Assembly: GCA_022822525.1 (NCBI GenBank)
Contig: JAJEBN010000113.1
Coordinates: 1-64,000 of the forward strand
Reading direction: 5' to 3'
From: Acidimicrobiia bacterium
GTDB taxonomy: Bacteria > Actinomycetota > Acidimicrobiia > Acidimicrobiales > Poriferisodalaceae
Length of the DNA: 64,000 nt
In this document: piece by piece, positions 54,159 through 61,554 of the stretch
Position numbering within the stretch: the stretch's first letter is position 1
Layout: each line of letters starts with the position of its first letter
Position numbers and translations under genes: made by a program
The notes under the pieces: generated by a model
The model's database searches: none
Told to the model about the DNA's origin: nothing
What the model saw: only the letters and a program-made list of their open reading frames with translations

Positions 54159-54205
54159 GGCGGTCAAGGATGCACGCGCAGTGACGTCGCCGCGCCACAG
54201 TGCGT

Positions 54206-54700
54206 TCAGGCGCCGGTGTCGGACTCCGCTGGTCGGCGCCACATGAGGGCGTTGCGGCGCATGATGGCGACCATCGTGTCGTCCTGGTTGTGGGCGCGGT
54301 GCTCGAACAGGATGATGCCCTGATCGGGCTTGCTCTTCGAGGGGCGTGCCGAGATCACCTCGCTCTCGACTCGCAGCGTGTCGCCGTGGAAGACGGGCGC
54401 AGGGAAGTCCATCCGTTCGAAGCCGAGGTTCGCCACGGTGGTGCCGTGGGTGGTCTCGTGGACCGAGATGCCGACCACGACAGCGGCCGTGAACATCGAG
54501 TTGACGAGCGGCTTGCCGAACTGGGTCTCGGTGCGGGCGTACTCGAAGTCGAGATGCAGGGCCGCGGGGTTCATCGTCATGGTGGTGAACATGACGTTGT
54601 CGGCCTCGGTGATCGTGCGGCGCAGCCGGTGGTGGATCACCAGACCCGGCGTCAGCTCCTCGAACCACCGTCCGCCGTGCGGTCGGGGTGCATCGCTCAT
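54206..54700 (-). CDS. MaoC-like dehydratase (hotdog fold)
   Basis: This 164-residue hotdog-fold protein has the MaoC hydratase pattern: [20 protein letters not shown] (catalytic Asp, with the His position replaced in this subgroup), [19 protein letters not shown], and [21 protein letters not shown]. It hydrates or dehydrates an enoyl-CoA, similar to mesaconyl-CoA hydratase-type proteins. AGGAGG lies about 11 nt before the ATG, which overlaps the upstream stop (TGATG-type), so it is translationally coupled to the 374-residue protein gene. Confidence 0.82.
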   Translation of the reverse strand: MSDAPRPHGGRWFEELTPGLVIHHRLRRTITEADNVMFTTMTMNPAALHLDFEYARTETQFGKPLVNSMFTAAVVVGISVHETTHGTTVANLGFERMDFPAPVFHGDTLRVESEVISARPSKSKPDQGIILFEHRAHNQDDTMVAIMRRNALMWRRPAESDTGA

Positions 54701-55824
54701 CAGGCAGCTCCTCCTGCTACTTCGGCTGTGTCTGATTGGCCGATGCCGAGAGCCTCGGCCCAAGGCACCTCGCACGCTTGGTCGAGATCGATCTTGGCGT
54801 GAACGACCGAGTTCCGGTGGGGGCCGGCGCACCACGACGGCATCACCATCGTGTAGAGACCCGAGCCGCCCGCCTGGAACACCAAGATCCTGCTGGGGTC
54901 CTTCAGGATCGGGACCAGCTCATCGGGCGGGCCGTCCCGGTCGAGATAGAAGGCCGACCCGACATGGGCGAGCGTGGCTGCCGTGTTGGTGGCACGCGCA
55001 GCCAGCTCGGCCTGGATGTCCTCGCGGGTCAGCCCCGCACGAGCCAGCACCGTCGTGTGATCGGGGTTCATGATCACGGTGACAGCACCGTGCCGCAGGT
55101 GCGCGTTGTTGCTGCCCGGATTGGCCATGACCGCAGCGATCACGTTCAGCAGGCGGCTGGCCGACTCGGGGTCATCCGCATCGCCGGTGAAGATCGTCGA
55201 GTGCGGCGCCTCGGCGCCGACGACGACCACAGCACTGTCTTCTTCGCCGTAGCCGTAGCTGGTGTGCAGCGGCGCGAGCGGGCTGTTCTCGGTGTCCTCG
55301 GCGATGCAGTAGGTGAACTTGCCGGGATGGCCGTGAAGCGCCATGTCCGACACCCCGGGGCGGGCACCGCCGATGTTCATCATCGCCAGCCGCAACGCCC
55401 GTCCGATGGTGGCATTGGCCCGATGGCCGGGCCCGAGCGCCCCGAATCCCGACGCCACTTCGCCGCACTGGTGCCGTGCCGGCCCGCACACCACGATGAG
55501 CGGCGCGGTGCAATGGGTGGTGCTCTGCATCTCGGTGAGGTCGAACTCGGGCTGGCACACCGCCCGCACGGCGGCCACGACGACGGGAATGTGGTCGGGC
55601 AGGCAGCCGGCCATCACTGCGGCCGTCGCGACCTTCTCCACGCTCGCCACGCCGTGCGCGGGTCCCATGACGCCGAGTTCGAGATCAGGGTCGAGTCCGG
55701 TGGCGAGCGCCATCATGGCCACCCGCTCCGGCGTGGGGATGACGACCGGCAGGCCGTCGGTGAGCCCGAGCGCGTGGAGCTGCTCGAGAGCGTCGGCCTC
55801 GCTGCGGGCCTCCAGCAGTGTCAC
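54700..55824 (-). CDS. Conserved 374-residue protein of unknown function, neighbour of the UGSC selenoprotein
   Basis: The family could not be named. The sequence looks enzyme-like and soluble. It begins with [17 protein letters not shown] and has a Gly/Ala-rich core with conserved-looking Cys residues ([21 protein letters not shown]), then [22 protein letters not shown], then a Gly-rich end ([17 protein letters not shown]). Its paired cysteines and position 22 nt downstream of the UGSC gene suggest that it works with the selenoprotein, perhaps as its substrate or catalytic partner. This is inference from position. GTG start, with GAAAAGG upstream; the stop overlaps the MaoC ATG. Confidence 0.7.
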   Translation of the reverse strand: MTLLEARSEADALEQLHALGLTDGLPVVIPTPERVAMMALATGLDPDLELGVMGPAHGVASVEKVATAAVMAGCLPDHIPVVVAAVRAVCQPEFDLTEMQSTTHCTAPLIVVCGPARHQCGEVASGFGALGPGHRANATIGRALRLAMMNIGGARPGVSDMALHGHPGKFTYCIAEDTENSPLAPLHTSYGYGEEDSAVVVVGAEAPHSTIFTGDADDPESASRLLNVIAAVMANPGSNNAHLRHGAVTVIMNPDHTTVLARAGLTREDIQAELAARATNTAATLAHVGSAFYLDRDGPPDELVPILKDPSRILVFQAGGSGLYTMVMPSWCAGPHRNSVVHAKIDLDQACEVPWAEALGIGQSDTAEVAGGAA

Positions 55825-55846
55825 GGCCTTTTCGAATTCGACACAG

Positions 55847-56386
55847 TCAGTTGGAGGCGGCGCCGGTCAGGATCGAGATGATCTGCGGCGCGATGTCGGC
55901 GGCCACCTTGGCCATGTTGTCCTCGCCGCTGCCGGCGACAGGGTGCGGCAGGCGGATGCGGGGGACCGTCGGCATGCCAGTGGCGTTGGCCACGAAGTCG
56001 CCCTGGGGCCAGAACGCATCGGTGACGAGTGCGATGGACGGGATGCCCGCTCGGGCGGTGGTGATGCTGTCACGCACGGTGCCAGATGTGCAGCTGCCTC
56101 AATGGCCGTACGCGGCGATCACCGCGCCGCATTCGGAGCTGATGTCGTCGAGCATGCCCTTGCCGACAACCGACGACGCGTCGCCCTTGTCGTAGCGGTT
56201 GAACGACGCAGACGGCAGCCGTTCGGCCAGCGCCTTCTCGACATGGTCGAGGAAGCGGACGCTGTCGGGGAAGCCATTGGCGACCAGGCCGATCGTGATC
56301 GGCTGATCGAGCGGTGTGCTGAGCGTGTACGGCTCAGGCGCAGTCTTGGCCTCGCCACGCGGATCGTGGAAGGTGAGGGTGCTCAT
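55847..56386 (-). CDS. UGSC-family selenoprotein with in-frame UGA = Sec96
   Basis: Two open segments in one frame (56386-56102 and 56098-55847) are split by TGA at 56101-56099. Read through, the 179-residue product contains A-Y-G-H-U96-G-S-C-T-S-G-T-V, the exact U-G-S-C motif that names this (seleno)protein family. The flanks are continuous: GLVANGFPDSVRFLDHVEKAL before, and GIPSIALVTDAFWPQGDF plus TVPRIRLPHP after. The fold looks like a small alpha/beta Rossmann-type domain. Biochemistry is undescribed as far as I know; a redox or thiol-transfer role is inferred. The ATG at 56386 is preferred over a GTG two codons earlier. It lies between the nitrile hydratase genes and the 374-residue protein. 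Confidence 0.87.
56066..56097 (-). promoter_or_regulatory. Candidate bacterial SECIS element for the UGSC selenoprotein
   Basis: On the minus strand the bases after the UGA fold into a long imperfect stem. GCAC pairs with GTGC around the ten-base loop ATCTGGCACC, and outer pairs (GC-G-C with G-C-AGC) extend it with small bulges to 56066. The loop holds GG at 16-17 nt after the UGA. This was judged by eye only. Confidence 0.45.
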
Positions 56387-56446
56387 GGACACAGTCTGAC
56401 ACCCGTGCGATGCAGGCGCGTGCTGGCAGGTGCCGGCCGCCCCGGC

Positions 56447-56788
56447 TCAGTGGTCGTGGCCGGCGGGGCGCGCGGCGTACGCGGCGGCCCGATCAGCAAC
56501 AGCGTCGCCGTTGATGAGGTCGCGCTCGGCCACGGCGCGCTCGAGCGCCGCGAGCCAGCATCGGTAGTAGTCCCAAGGCTCAATCGCACCGCCGCTGCCG
56601 GACGCCGTCTCCCAGCCAGCAATGGCCTCGATGAGGTGCTCGCGGAACTCGTCCCACGTGAAGTGGCCCCCGTCGACGAGGTCGGCCGCGAGACCGAACG
56701 CCCGCGCTTGCCACGGCTCGGAGAAGACCAGCTCGCCGTTGTCCCGTGGCGGGGCGGCGCCGGAGCCCTCGAGCAGGTCAATGCTCAC
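56447..56788 (-). CDS. Nitrile hydratase accessory protein
   Basis: This 113-residue protein resembles the accessory/activator proteins (P14K, NhlE-type) and the N-terminal part of nitrile hydratase beta: FSEPWQARAFGLAADLVDGGHFTWDEF, then EPWDYYRCWLAALERAVAER. Such proteins load cobalt into the alpha subunit by a self-subunit swapping process. It starts with GTG ten nt after the alpha subunit stop, the usual beta-alpha-accessory order of Co-type operons. It ends with a short His-containing tail. Confidence 0.82.
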   Translation of the reverse strand: MSIDLLEGSGAAPPRDNGELVFSEPWQARAFGLAADLVDGGHFTWDEFREHLIEAIAGWETASGSGGAIEPWDYYRCWLAALERAVAERDLINGDAVADRAAAYAARPAGHDH

Positions 56789-56798
56789 TGGCGGAGCC

Positions 56799-57449
56799 TC
56801 ACTGGCCGCCGGGATCGGTCACACGTGCCACGCCGATCATCGAATCCCTGGTCACCAGTTCGGCCAAGCGTTCGGTGGGCCAGCCCTCGGTGCCCGCAGG
56901 CCGCTCAGGCAGCACCAGAAACCTGGTCTCTGAACTGGAATCCCAGACACGCACCTCGGTCTCGGCATCGAGTTCCAAGCCCATCTCGGCGAGCACCCTG
57001 CGGGGCTCGCGCACCACGCGGGCCCGGTACTCGGGGCTCTTGTACCAGTTCGGCGGCAGCCCCAGCAGCGCCCACGGATAGCACGAGCACAGCGTGCAGA
57101 CGACCACGTTGTGGACGCCAGGCTCATTGGCCTTCACTTCGATGTGCTCGATCTCCGCACCCCGGATGTCCATGTCGGCGACTACGGCATCTGCGTCGGT
57201 CAGCAGCCGCCGTCGCAGGCCAGCATCGGCCCACGCCTCGGCCACGAGCCGGGCTCCGATCATCGGGCCGATGTCGTGCTCGAACCGCTGGGTCGTCGCG
57301 TCGATCCGCTCGCGATCGGCCAGACCCCGCTCCACCAGCAGGTCCTCCAGCGCCTCCACACGGACTTCCGGCGACGACGCGTCGTGGTGGTCGTGGTGAT
57401 GGCCGTGTCCGTGCCCGTGATCGTCGTGCATCCCTTGCTCCGTGGTCAT
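56799..57449 (-). CDS. nthA: Nitrile hydratase alpha subunit, cobalt type
   Basis: This 216-residue protein has the metal-binding claw C118-T-L-C121-S-C123-Y-P-W. Thr in this motif marks Co-type enzymes, and the second and third Cys are expected to be oxidised. It has NWYKSPEYRARVVREPRRVL and SSSETRFLVLPERPAGTEGW downstream. An N-terminal His/Asp/Gly-rich tract (HGHGHGHHHDHHD, residues 11-23) may bind metal. It hydrates nitriles to amides. Thiocyanate hydrolase gamma shares the motif and is the main alternative. It follows the beta gene by 15 nt. Confidence 0.92.
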   Translation of the reverse strand: MTTEQGMHDDHGHGHGHHHDHHDASSPEVRVEALEDLLVERGLADRERIDATTQRFEHDIGPMIGARLVAEAWADAGLRRRLLTDADAVVADMDIRGAEIEHIEVKANEPGVHNVVVCTLCSCYPWALLGLPPNWYKSPEYRARVVREPRRVLAEMGLELDAETEVRVWDSSSETRFLVLPERPAGTEGWPTERLAELVTRDSMIGVARVTDPGGQ

Positions 57450-57464
57450 CCTGTTGCTCTCGCG

Positions 57465-58220
57465 TCAGTCGCTCTCGGCCGCAGTCAAGTAGCACTCGTA
57501 CAGGTCGACGTAGACAGTCGCATTGGGCTCGGCGTCGTCGCCCCACAGCGTTCGGGCGTCGTAGCCCACGCAGTACACGTGCTGGGGCCGTTCGCCCCTG
57601 TTGTGCGCGGTGCTGTCGGGCAGCACCTCGGCCGGATGCAGCTTGGCGACCGTGCCCGGCTTGTCCATCACGTAGCCCGGCAGCCGTGTGTGACCGGGTT
57701 GCGTCGGCGTCGGGGCAACCACGCGGTCGCCGGTGCCGAACCGGGGCGGCTCAGCGAGATCCCGCCGCACCGTCCGGCGTTGGGGCACCGGCACCGGGCG
57801 ATCAGGGGGCAGCATCGAAGGGACGCGGTCGGCGACCGGGGCAACCCGCAGCTCGGGTGACATGCGCCTGACCTCGCTGGGAATCGGACCAGTGCGCGCC
57901 TCCAGTCGTGCGCTGTAGTCGACGGGGCCAAAGACCTCGTATTCCGCAAGCAGCACTTCGAAGCCCGCCAGCCAGCGCCCGAAGTAGCCGTTGTCGAAGT
58001 AGTCGTCGGGGTGCAGGCGCTCCAGCGCGTAGCGGAATTCGCCTGGCCGCCGGGTCGTCGCCGAGGTGACCGGGCCGAGCAGGCCGAAGACCCGCCGTTC
58101 CCAGTCGGCGTGGAATGGCGGCTCGTCCGCTTCGTAGGGAATTCGGCCCCAGCCGCTCGCGCCGCCGAGATCGTGGACGCCGCGCGTCGCGGGCGTGGGC
58201 TCCTCAGCATCAGGCGGCAT
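57465..58220 (-). CDS. nthB: Nitrile hydratase beta subunit
   Basis: This 251-residue protein begins with the beta signature GVHDLGGASGWGRIPYEADEPPFHADWERRVFGL-type segment (residues about 12-45). It then has the helical YFDNGYFGRWLAGFEVLL and a C-terminal SH3-like barrel (FGTGDRVVA, HTRLPGYVMDKPGTVAKLH, YCVGYDARTLWGDDA). It forms the heterodimeric active site with alpha. It is the first gene of the run. No strong ribosome binding site precedes the ATG at 58220, and a far longer upstream open frame is antisense to the HAD gene and rejected. No amidase gene is adjacent. Confidence 0.92.
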   Translation of the reverse strand: MPPDAEEPTPATRGVHDLGGASGWGRIPYEADEPPFHADWERRVFGLLGPVTSATTRRPGEFRYALERLHPDDYFDNGYFGRWLAGFEVLLAEYEVFGPVDYSARLEARTGPIPSEVRRMSPELRVAPVADRVPSMLPPDRPVPVPQRRTVRRDLAEPPRFGTGDRVVAPTPTQPGHTRLPGYVMDKPGTVAKLHPAEVLPDSTAHNRGERPQHVYCVGYDARTLWGDDAEPNATVYVDLYECYLTAAESD

Positions 58221-58334
58221 CGCCGAACAGCATTGCACTTCGAGGCTGAGCCCGGGCCTCAGCGGCCCGTGAGCGAAGCGAACAAGAGCGGAAGGCAACA
58301 GGTGACGCAACGGGGCCGATCGGGCGCCGGTTGT

Positions 58335-58340
58335 TAGGTT
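58335..58340 (+). promoter_or_regulatory. Putative -10 box (TAGGTT) of the HAD nucleotidase gene
   Basis: TAGGTT ends six nt before the GTG at 58347, again without a Shine-Dalgarno. Confidence 0.5.
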
Positions 58341-58346
58341 GCTGCG

Positions 58347-58997
58347 GTGCCTGCGTTTGTGCTTGCAGTGGACCTCGACGGCGTGTGCGGGATGCACACC
58401 GAAGCCTTCCGTCGCGTGGTGGCGGCCGAGCGCGGCGTTCCGGAGGACTCGTTGCCGCTGGTGCGTGGCTGGAACTTCACCGAGTGGGGCCTCGCCGACG
58501 GCGAGTTCGAAGAGCTCCATCGCATCGCCGTCGTCGACTACCGCATGTTCCGTGAGATGGAGCCGATGGCGGGGTGCTCTGAGGCGCTGTGGCGGCTGTC
58601 GGACGCGGGTGTGTGGATACGGATCGTCACCCACCGCCTGTACGTGAGCTGGGGCCACCGTGTCACCGTGAGCGACACGGTCGAGTGGCTCGACCGCGAG
58701 CGCATCCCCTATCGCGACATCTGCTTCGTGGCCGACAAAGCGATGGTGAACGCTGACGCCTATATCGAAGACGCGCCGCACAACGTGATCGACATCCGTG
58801 CCGCGGGCGGGTACGCGATCACCTTCGACCAGCCCTACAACGCGCAGGTGGAAGGACCACGTGCCCACGACTGGGCCGAAGCCGAGGAAATGGTGGTGGA
58901 GCTGCTGGCCAAGCACAGCGGCTACGTCTCGCGCCCGCTGCCCGGCATGGACGCCGGCTCCGATCGCCTCGATCTGCGAACCCGGGATACCGCGTAA
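58347..58997 (+). CDS. HAD-family 5'(3')-deoxyribonucleotidase-like protein
   Basis: This 216-residue HAD-fold protein has motif I D9-L-D11-G-V, motif II Thr in IVTHRL, a Lys in CFVADKAMVNA, and motif IV Asp in AYIEDAPHNV. The pattern and size match the NT5C group of deoxyribonucleotidases, which dephosphorylate deoxynucleotides. The GTG at 58347 is supported by a -10 box six nt upstream. The Nudix gene follows after nine nt, so the pair may act together in nucleotide sanitation. Confidence 0.82.
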   Translation: MPAFVLAVDLDGVCGMHTEAFRRVVAAERGVPEDSLPLVRGWNFTEWGLADGEFEELHRIAVVDYRMFREMEPMAGCSEALWRLSDAGVWIRIVTHRLYVSWGHRVTVSDTVEWLDRERIPYRDICFVADKAMVNADAYIEDAPHNVIDIRAAGGYAITFDQPYNAQVEGPRAHDWAEAEEMVVELLAKHSGYVSRPLPGMDAGSDRLDLRTRDTA

Positions 58998-59006
58998 GCC
59001 GGCCCT

Positions 59007-59822
59007 ATGAACGATTCCCCCACACCACCGCCCGCGCCGATCGACGCGGCAACCGTCGTCGTGCTGCGAGACGGCACGCCTGCGGCTGTGCCAGGTCACG
59101 GTTTCGACGCCGCCGAAAGCGACGCAGGAGCTCACATCGAGGTGCTCATGCTCCGGCGCAACTCACGGGGGTTCTTCGGCGGCATGTGGGTATTCCCCGG
59201 CGGTCGGGTGGACCCGCCGGACCGTGACACGCCCGGCGACGTGGTGGCCGAGTGCGATCCCGGCACCGCTGGCGCCAATGGTCTGCACGACGGCGATCGG
59301 CGCGGCTTTCGCACAGCGGCAGTTCGGGAGGCGCACGAAGAGGCCGGCATCGACCTCTCAAGCACCGAATTGACGCACTTCGCCCACTGGCTGCCGCCGC
59401 CGATCCGGCCAAAGCGGTTCTCGACGCATTTCTTCGTCTGTGCGGCACCCGCTGATCTGGATGCGGTGCGTGTCGACGGCAGCGAGATCCTCGACCATGC
59501 CTGGGTATCGCCCGCGGCGGCGTTGGAGCGGCGAGCAGCGGGCGAAATCGAGTTCGTCACGCCTACGTTCGTGACGCTCACTTGGCTGTCAGGCTTCACA
59601 CGCACTGCCGATGTGCTGTCCTCGATCGATGGCCGCACGTGCTTCCACACCCAGATCATCCCCTCGCCGGAGTCCGATCCTGGCCACGTTGCCGTCTATG
59701 TCGGTGATGCGGCCTTTCCCGACGGCGATCTCGATGCCCCCGGCCCGCGCCGACGCTGCGTCATGGTCCGCTCCGGCTGGCGCTGGGAGGAGCACGACGG
59801 CACCACGGCCGCGGCGACCTAG
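59007..59822 (+). CDS. Nudix hydrolase, NUDT19-like
   Basis: This 271-residue protein has GMWVFPGGRVDPPD, then an insertion of about 40 residues before AAVREAHEEAGID, the REUxEE half of the Nudix box. This split box is typical of NUDT19/RP2p-type enzymes, some of which are CoA diphosphatases. Residues HWLPPPIRPKRFSTHFFV are a further family hallmark. It probably hydrolyses a CoA ester or another nucleoside diphosphate derivative. It is co-transcribed with the HAD gene. Its stop shares CTAG with the convergent phosphatase stop. Confidence 0.88.
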   Translation: MNDSPTPPPAPIDAATVVVLRDGTPAAVPGHGFDAAESDAGAHIEVLMLRRNSRGFFGGMWVFPGGRVDPPDRDTPGDVVAECDPGTAGANGLHDGDRRGFRTAAVREAHEEAGIDLSSTELTHFAHWLPPPIRPKRFSTHFFVCAAPADLDAVRVDGSEILDHAWVSPAAALERRAAGEIEFVTPTFVTLTWLSGFTRTADVLSSIDGRTCFHTQIIPSPESDPGHVAVYVGDAAFPDGDLDAPGPRRRCVMVRSGWRWEEHDGTTAAAT

Positions 59823-60337
59823 TTCGGGCGCAGCTCGCGCACACGCGGCACCAAGCGCTCGATCTGATGCTGCTGGGGCGGACCGTCGGGGCCGCCGCCG
59901 GGTCGGGCAGCGCGGAAGTCGATCGCCGCCTGGCGGGGCTCCGCGCCGAACGCCACCATCGTGAGAATGCCGATCACCGACGTGCGCGCCATGCCCGCCC
60001 CGCAGTGCACGAGCACGCCGTCGCCGCCGTCGAGGGCGCCCACGACCTCGGCGACCAGGTCGAGCACGGGTTGGTCAGACGTCACGCCGCCGTCAGGCGT
60101 GGGCAGCCACAGGGCGCGCGGGCCGTCAGTCTCGGCCCCATGGGCGTCGAGCCAATCGGCGTAGTCGGGATAGCGCAGTTCGATCTCGCGACCGGTCAGC
60201 ATGCATGCCAACGTCGATGCCCCCACCCGGTCGAGCGCGGCTTGGGGATCGGGTCCGACAGCGGAGAAGTTCGTGACGTACAAGCGGCCGCGGGCCGGCG
60301 GCGACGGCAGCGGGACGAGGTCGATGCGGTGCTGCAC
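59819..60337 (-). CDS. Dual-specificity/tyrosine phosphatase-like protein
   Basis: This 172-residue protein has the P-loop H-C112-G-A-G-M-A-R118 (CX5R), and a general-acid Asp is likely in the preceding WLPTPDGG loop. It resembles small cysteine phosphatases that act on phosphotyrosine, phosphoinositide or RNA 5' ends. GTG start; CATAGT on the minus strand (60350-60345) lies seven nt upstream and overlaps the preceding gene's stop, a possible internal promoter. It lies eight nt downstream of the ChaN/EreA-like gene. Confidence 0.78.
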   Translation of the reverse strand: MQHRIDLVPLPSPPARGRLYVTNFSAVGPDPQAALDRVGASTLACMLTGREIELRYPDYADWLDAHGAETDGPRALWLPTPDGGVTSDQPVLDLVAEVVGALDGGDGVLVHCGAGMARTSVIGILTMVAFGAEPRQAAIDFRAARPGGGPDGPPQQHQIERLVPRVRELRPN

Positions 60338-60345
60338 GGCGAGAA

Positions 60346-61497
60346 CTATGAGTCGGCCCTGCGGAACCTCGCGAAGCGGCGCTTGGGTTCCTCGGGCGGC
60401 TCAGGCAATGGCGGCCACGCCTCGGCGAGCTCCTGCTGGCCGGCGCGGCGTACGTCCTCGAGCTCGTCACGGCTGTAGGGCTCCGGTCGGGGGTCCAGCG
60501 CCCGGTAGCGGGCCTCGGCGCTGGCGAAGTTCTCCTCAGTGATCAATCCGTCGATCAGCGTGGCGGGTTCCCAGGATTCACGAGGACCCAGGTAGATGTA
60601 GCCGTCGGCCACGTCGCGCAACCGCAGCGAGCTCTCCACACCGTCGACCGAGCCCGTCACCTCGGTCATGGCGACGCTGCCGAGCGTGGATGCGGCCAGA
60701 TCCAGTCCGAAGCGCACCTCGGTGCCGCCCCGGCCCTCGGGCGATCGCGCCACGAGCTCCTCGACCCGCTCGGTTGCCGCAGTGTCGGCAACGGCCCCGT
60801 GGAACACCACCCGCCGGCACCCGTCGCCCATCCAGCGCCACAGGAGGTTCCCCACAGAGGCGGTCGGCATTCCGTCGGCCCATTCGACGAGCCCCGTGGT
60901 GGTGGCCGTGACGTTCATGTACACCAGCGCCCGCTGGCCCGGTCGCAGCACCTCGGCGGTGAGCACGCTCGCCGCGTGGAATGCCGACATGTCGCGGTAG
61001 TGCCCGCCGAGCCACCAGTTCCGCAGGCCCCCCTCGGCGGCAGAGCGGCCGTCGAGCAGGTCGGGGTCCTCCACGTAGGTGGGCAATCCCAGCGCGACCA
61101 TGCGGATCGGCCTGCGGTCGTCGTCACGGCGCTGCTCTGCCTGGTTGTGCTCCCAGACGGCACGCAGCACATCGGCGTACTCCTGGTAGCCGAAGCCGGC
61201 GCCGAGCAGGTCGACGAACAGGTCGGCGCAGGCCCGGCCATCCCACTCCGGAGCGTTGACCAGCGCATCGAGCTCGGCTTGGCGGCGAGAGTTGGTGTAC
61301 TCCCAGGCCACGTTGGCGATGCCCTGGTCTGCCAGCTCGCTCAGTGCCTCCGCCAGGAACCCGAGGTGCTGGCGTACCCCGATCTGGTCGCCGAGCATCA
61401 CAATCTGGTGGCGACCGCAGATGTCGCCGAGGTACTCGGCGGGAGTCTGGAGCGCGGACGTCGGCCGCTCGTCGTCGGTGGGGGCTTCGGGCGGCAC
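60346..61497 (-). CDS. ChaN/EreA-like (Tiki superfamily) protein, paralogue 1
   Basis: This 383-residue protein is homologous along most of its length to the next gene upstream (61555-62736). The shared pattern is H-Q-x-V-x-x-G near residue 30, a helix, then an A-W-E-Y-T-N strand end followed by R-R-Q-A-E-L-D-A-L-V, and GYQEYADVLRAVWE. The core (G-x-x-x-x-x-x-H followed by mE-x-x-x-x-x-Q-x-x-L-D) resembles haem-binding ChaN and erythromycin esterase. Here GDQIGVRQH lacks the canonical G-E-x-H Glu. Function is uncertain. GTG start. Confidence 0.6.
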   Translation of the reverse strand: MPPEAPTDDERPTSALQTPAEYLGDICGRHQIVMLGDQIGVRQHLGFLAEALSELADQGIANVAWEYTNSRRQAELDALVNAPEWDGRACADLFVDLLGAGFGYQEYADVLRAVWEHNQAEQRRDDDRRPIRMVALGLPTYVEDPDLLDGRSAAEGGLRNWWLGGHYRDMSAFHAASVLTAEVLRPGQRALVYMNVTATTTGLVEWADGMPTASVGNLLWRWMGDGCRRVVFHGAVADTAATERVEELVARSPEGRGGTEVRFGLDLAASTLGSVAMTEVTGSVDGVESSLRLRDVADGYIYLGPRESWEPATLIDGLITEENFASAEARYRALDPRPEPYSRDELEDVRRAGQQELAEAWPPLPEPPEEPKRRFARFRRADS

Positions 61498-61554
61498 CGC
61501 CCATGAGTCTGCCCGGTTTGGGGCCCGAAGCTGACAGCAGGCCAGCCCGAGGCT

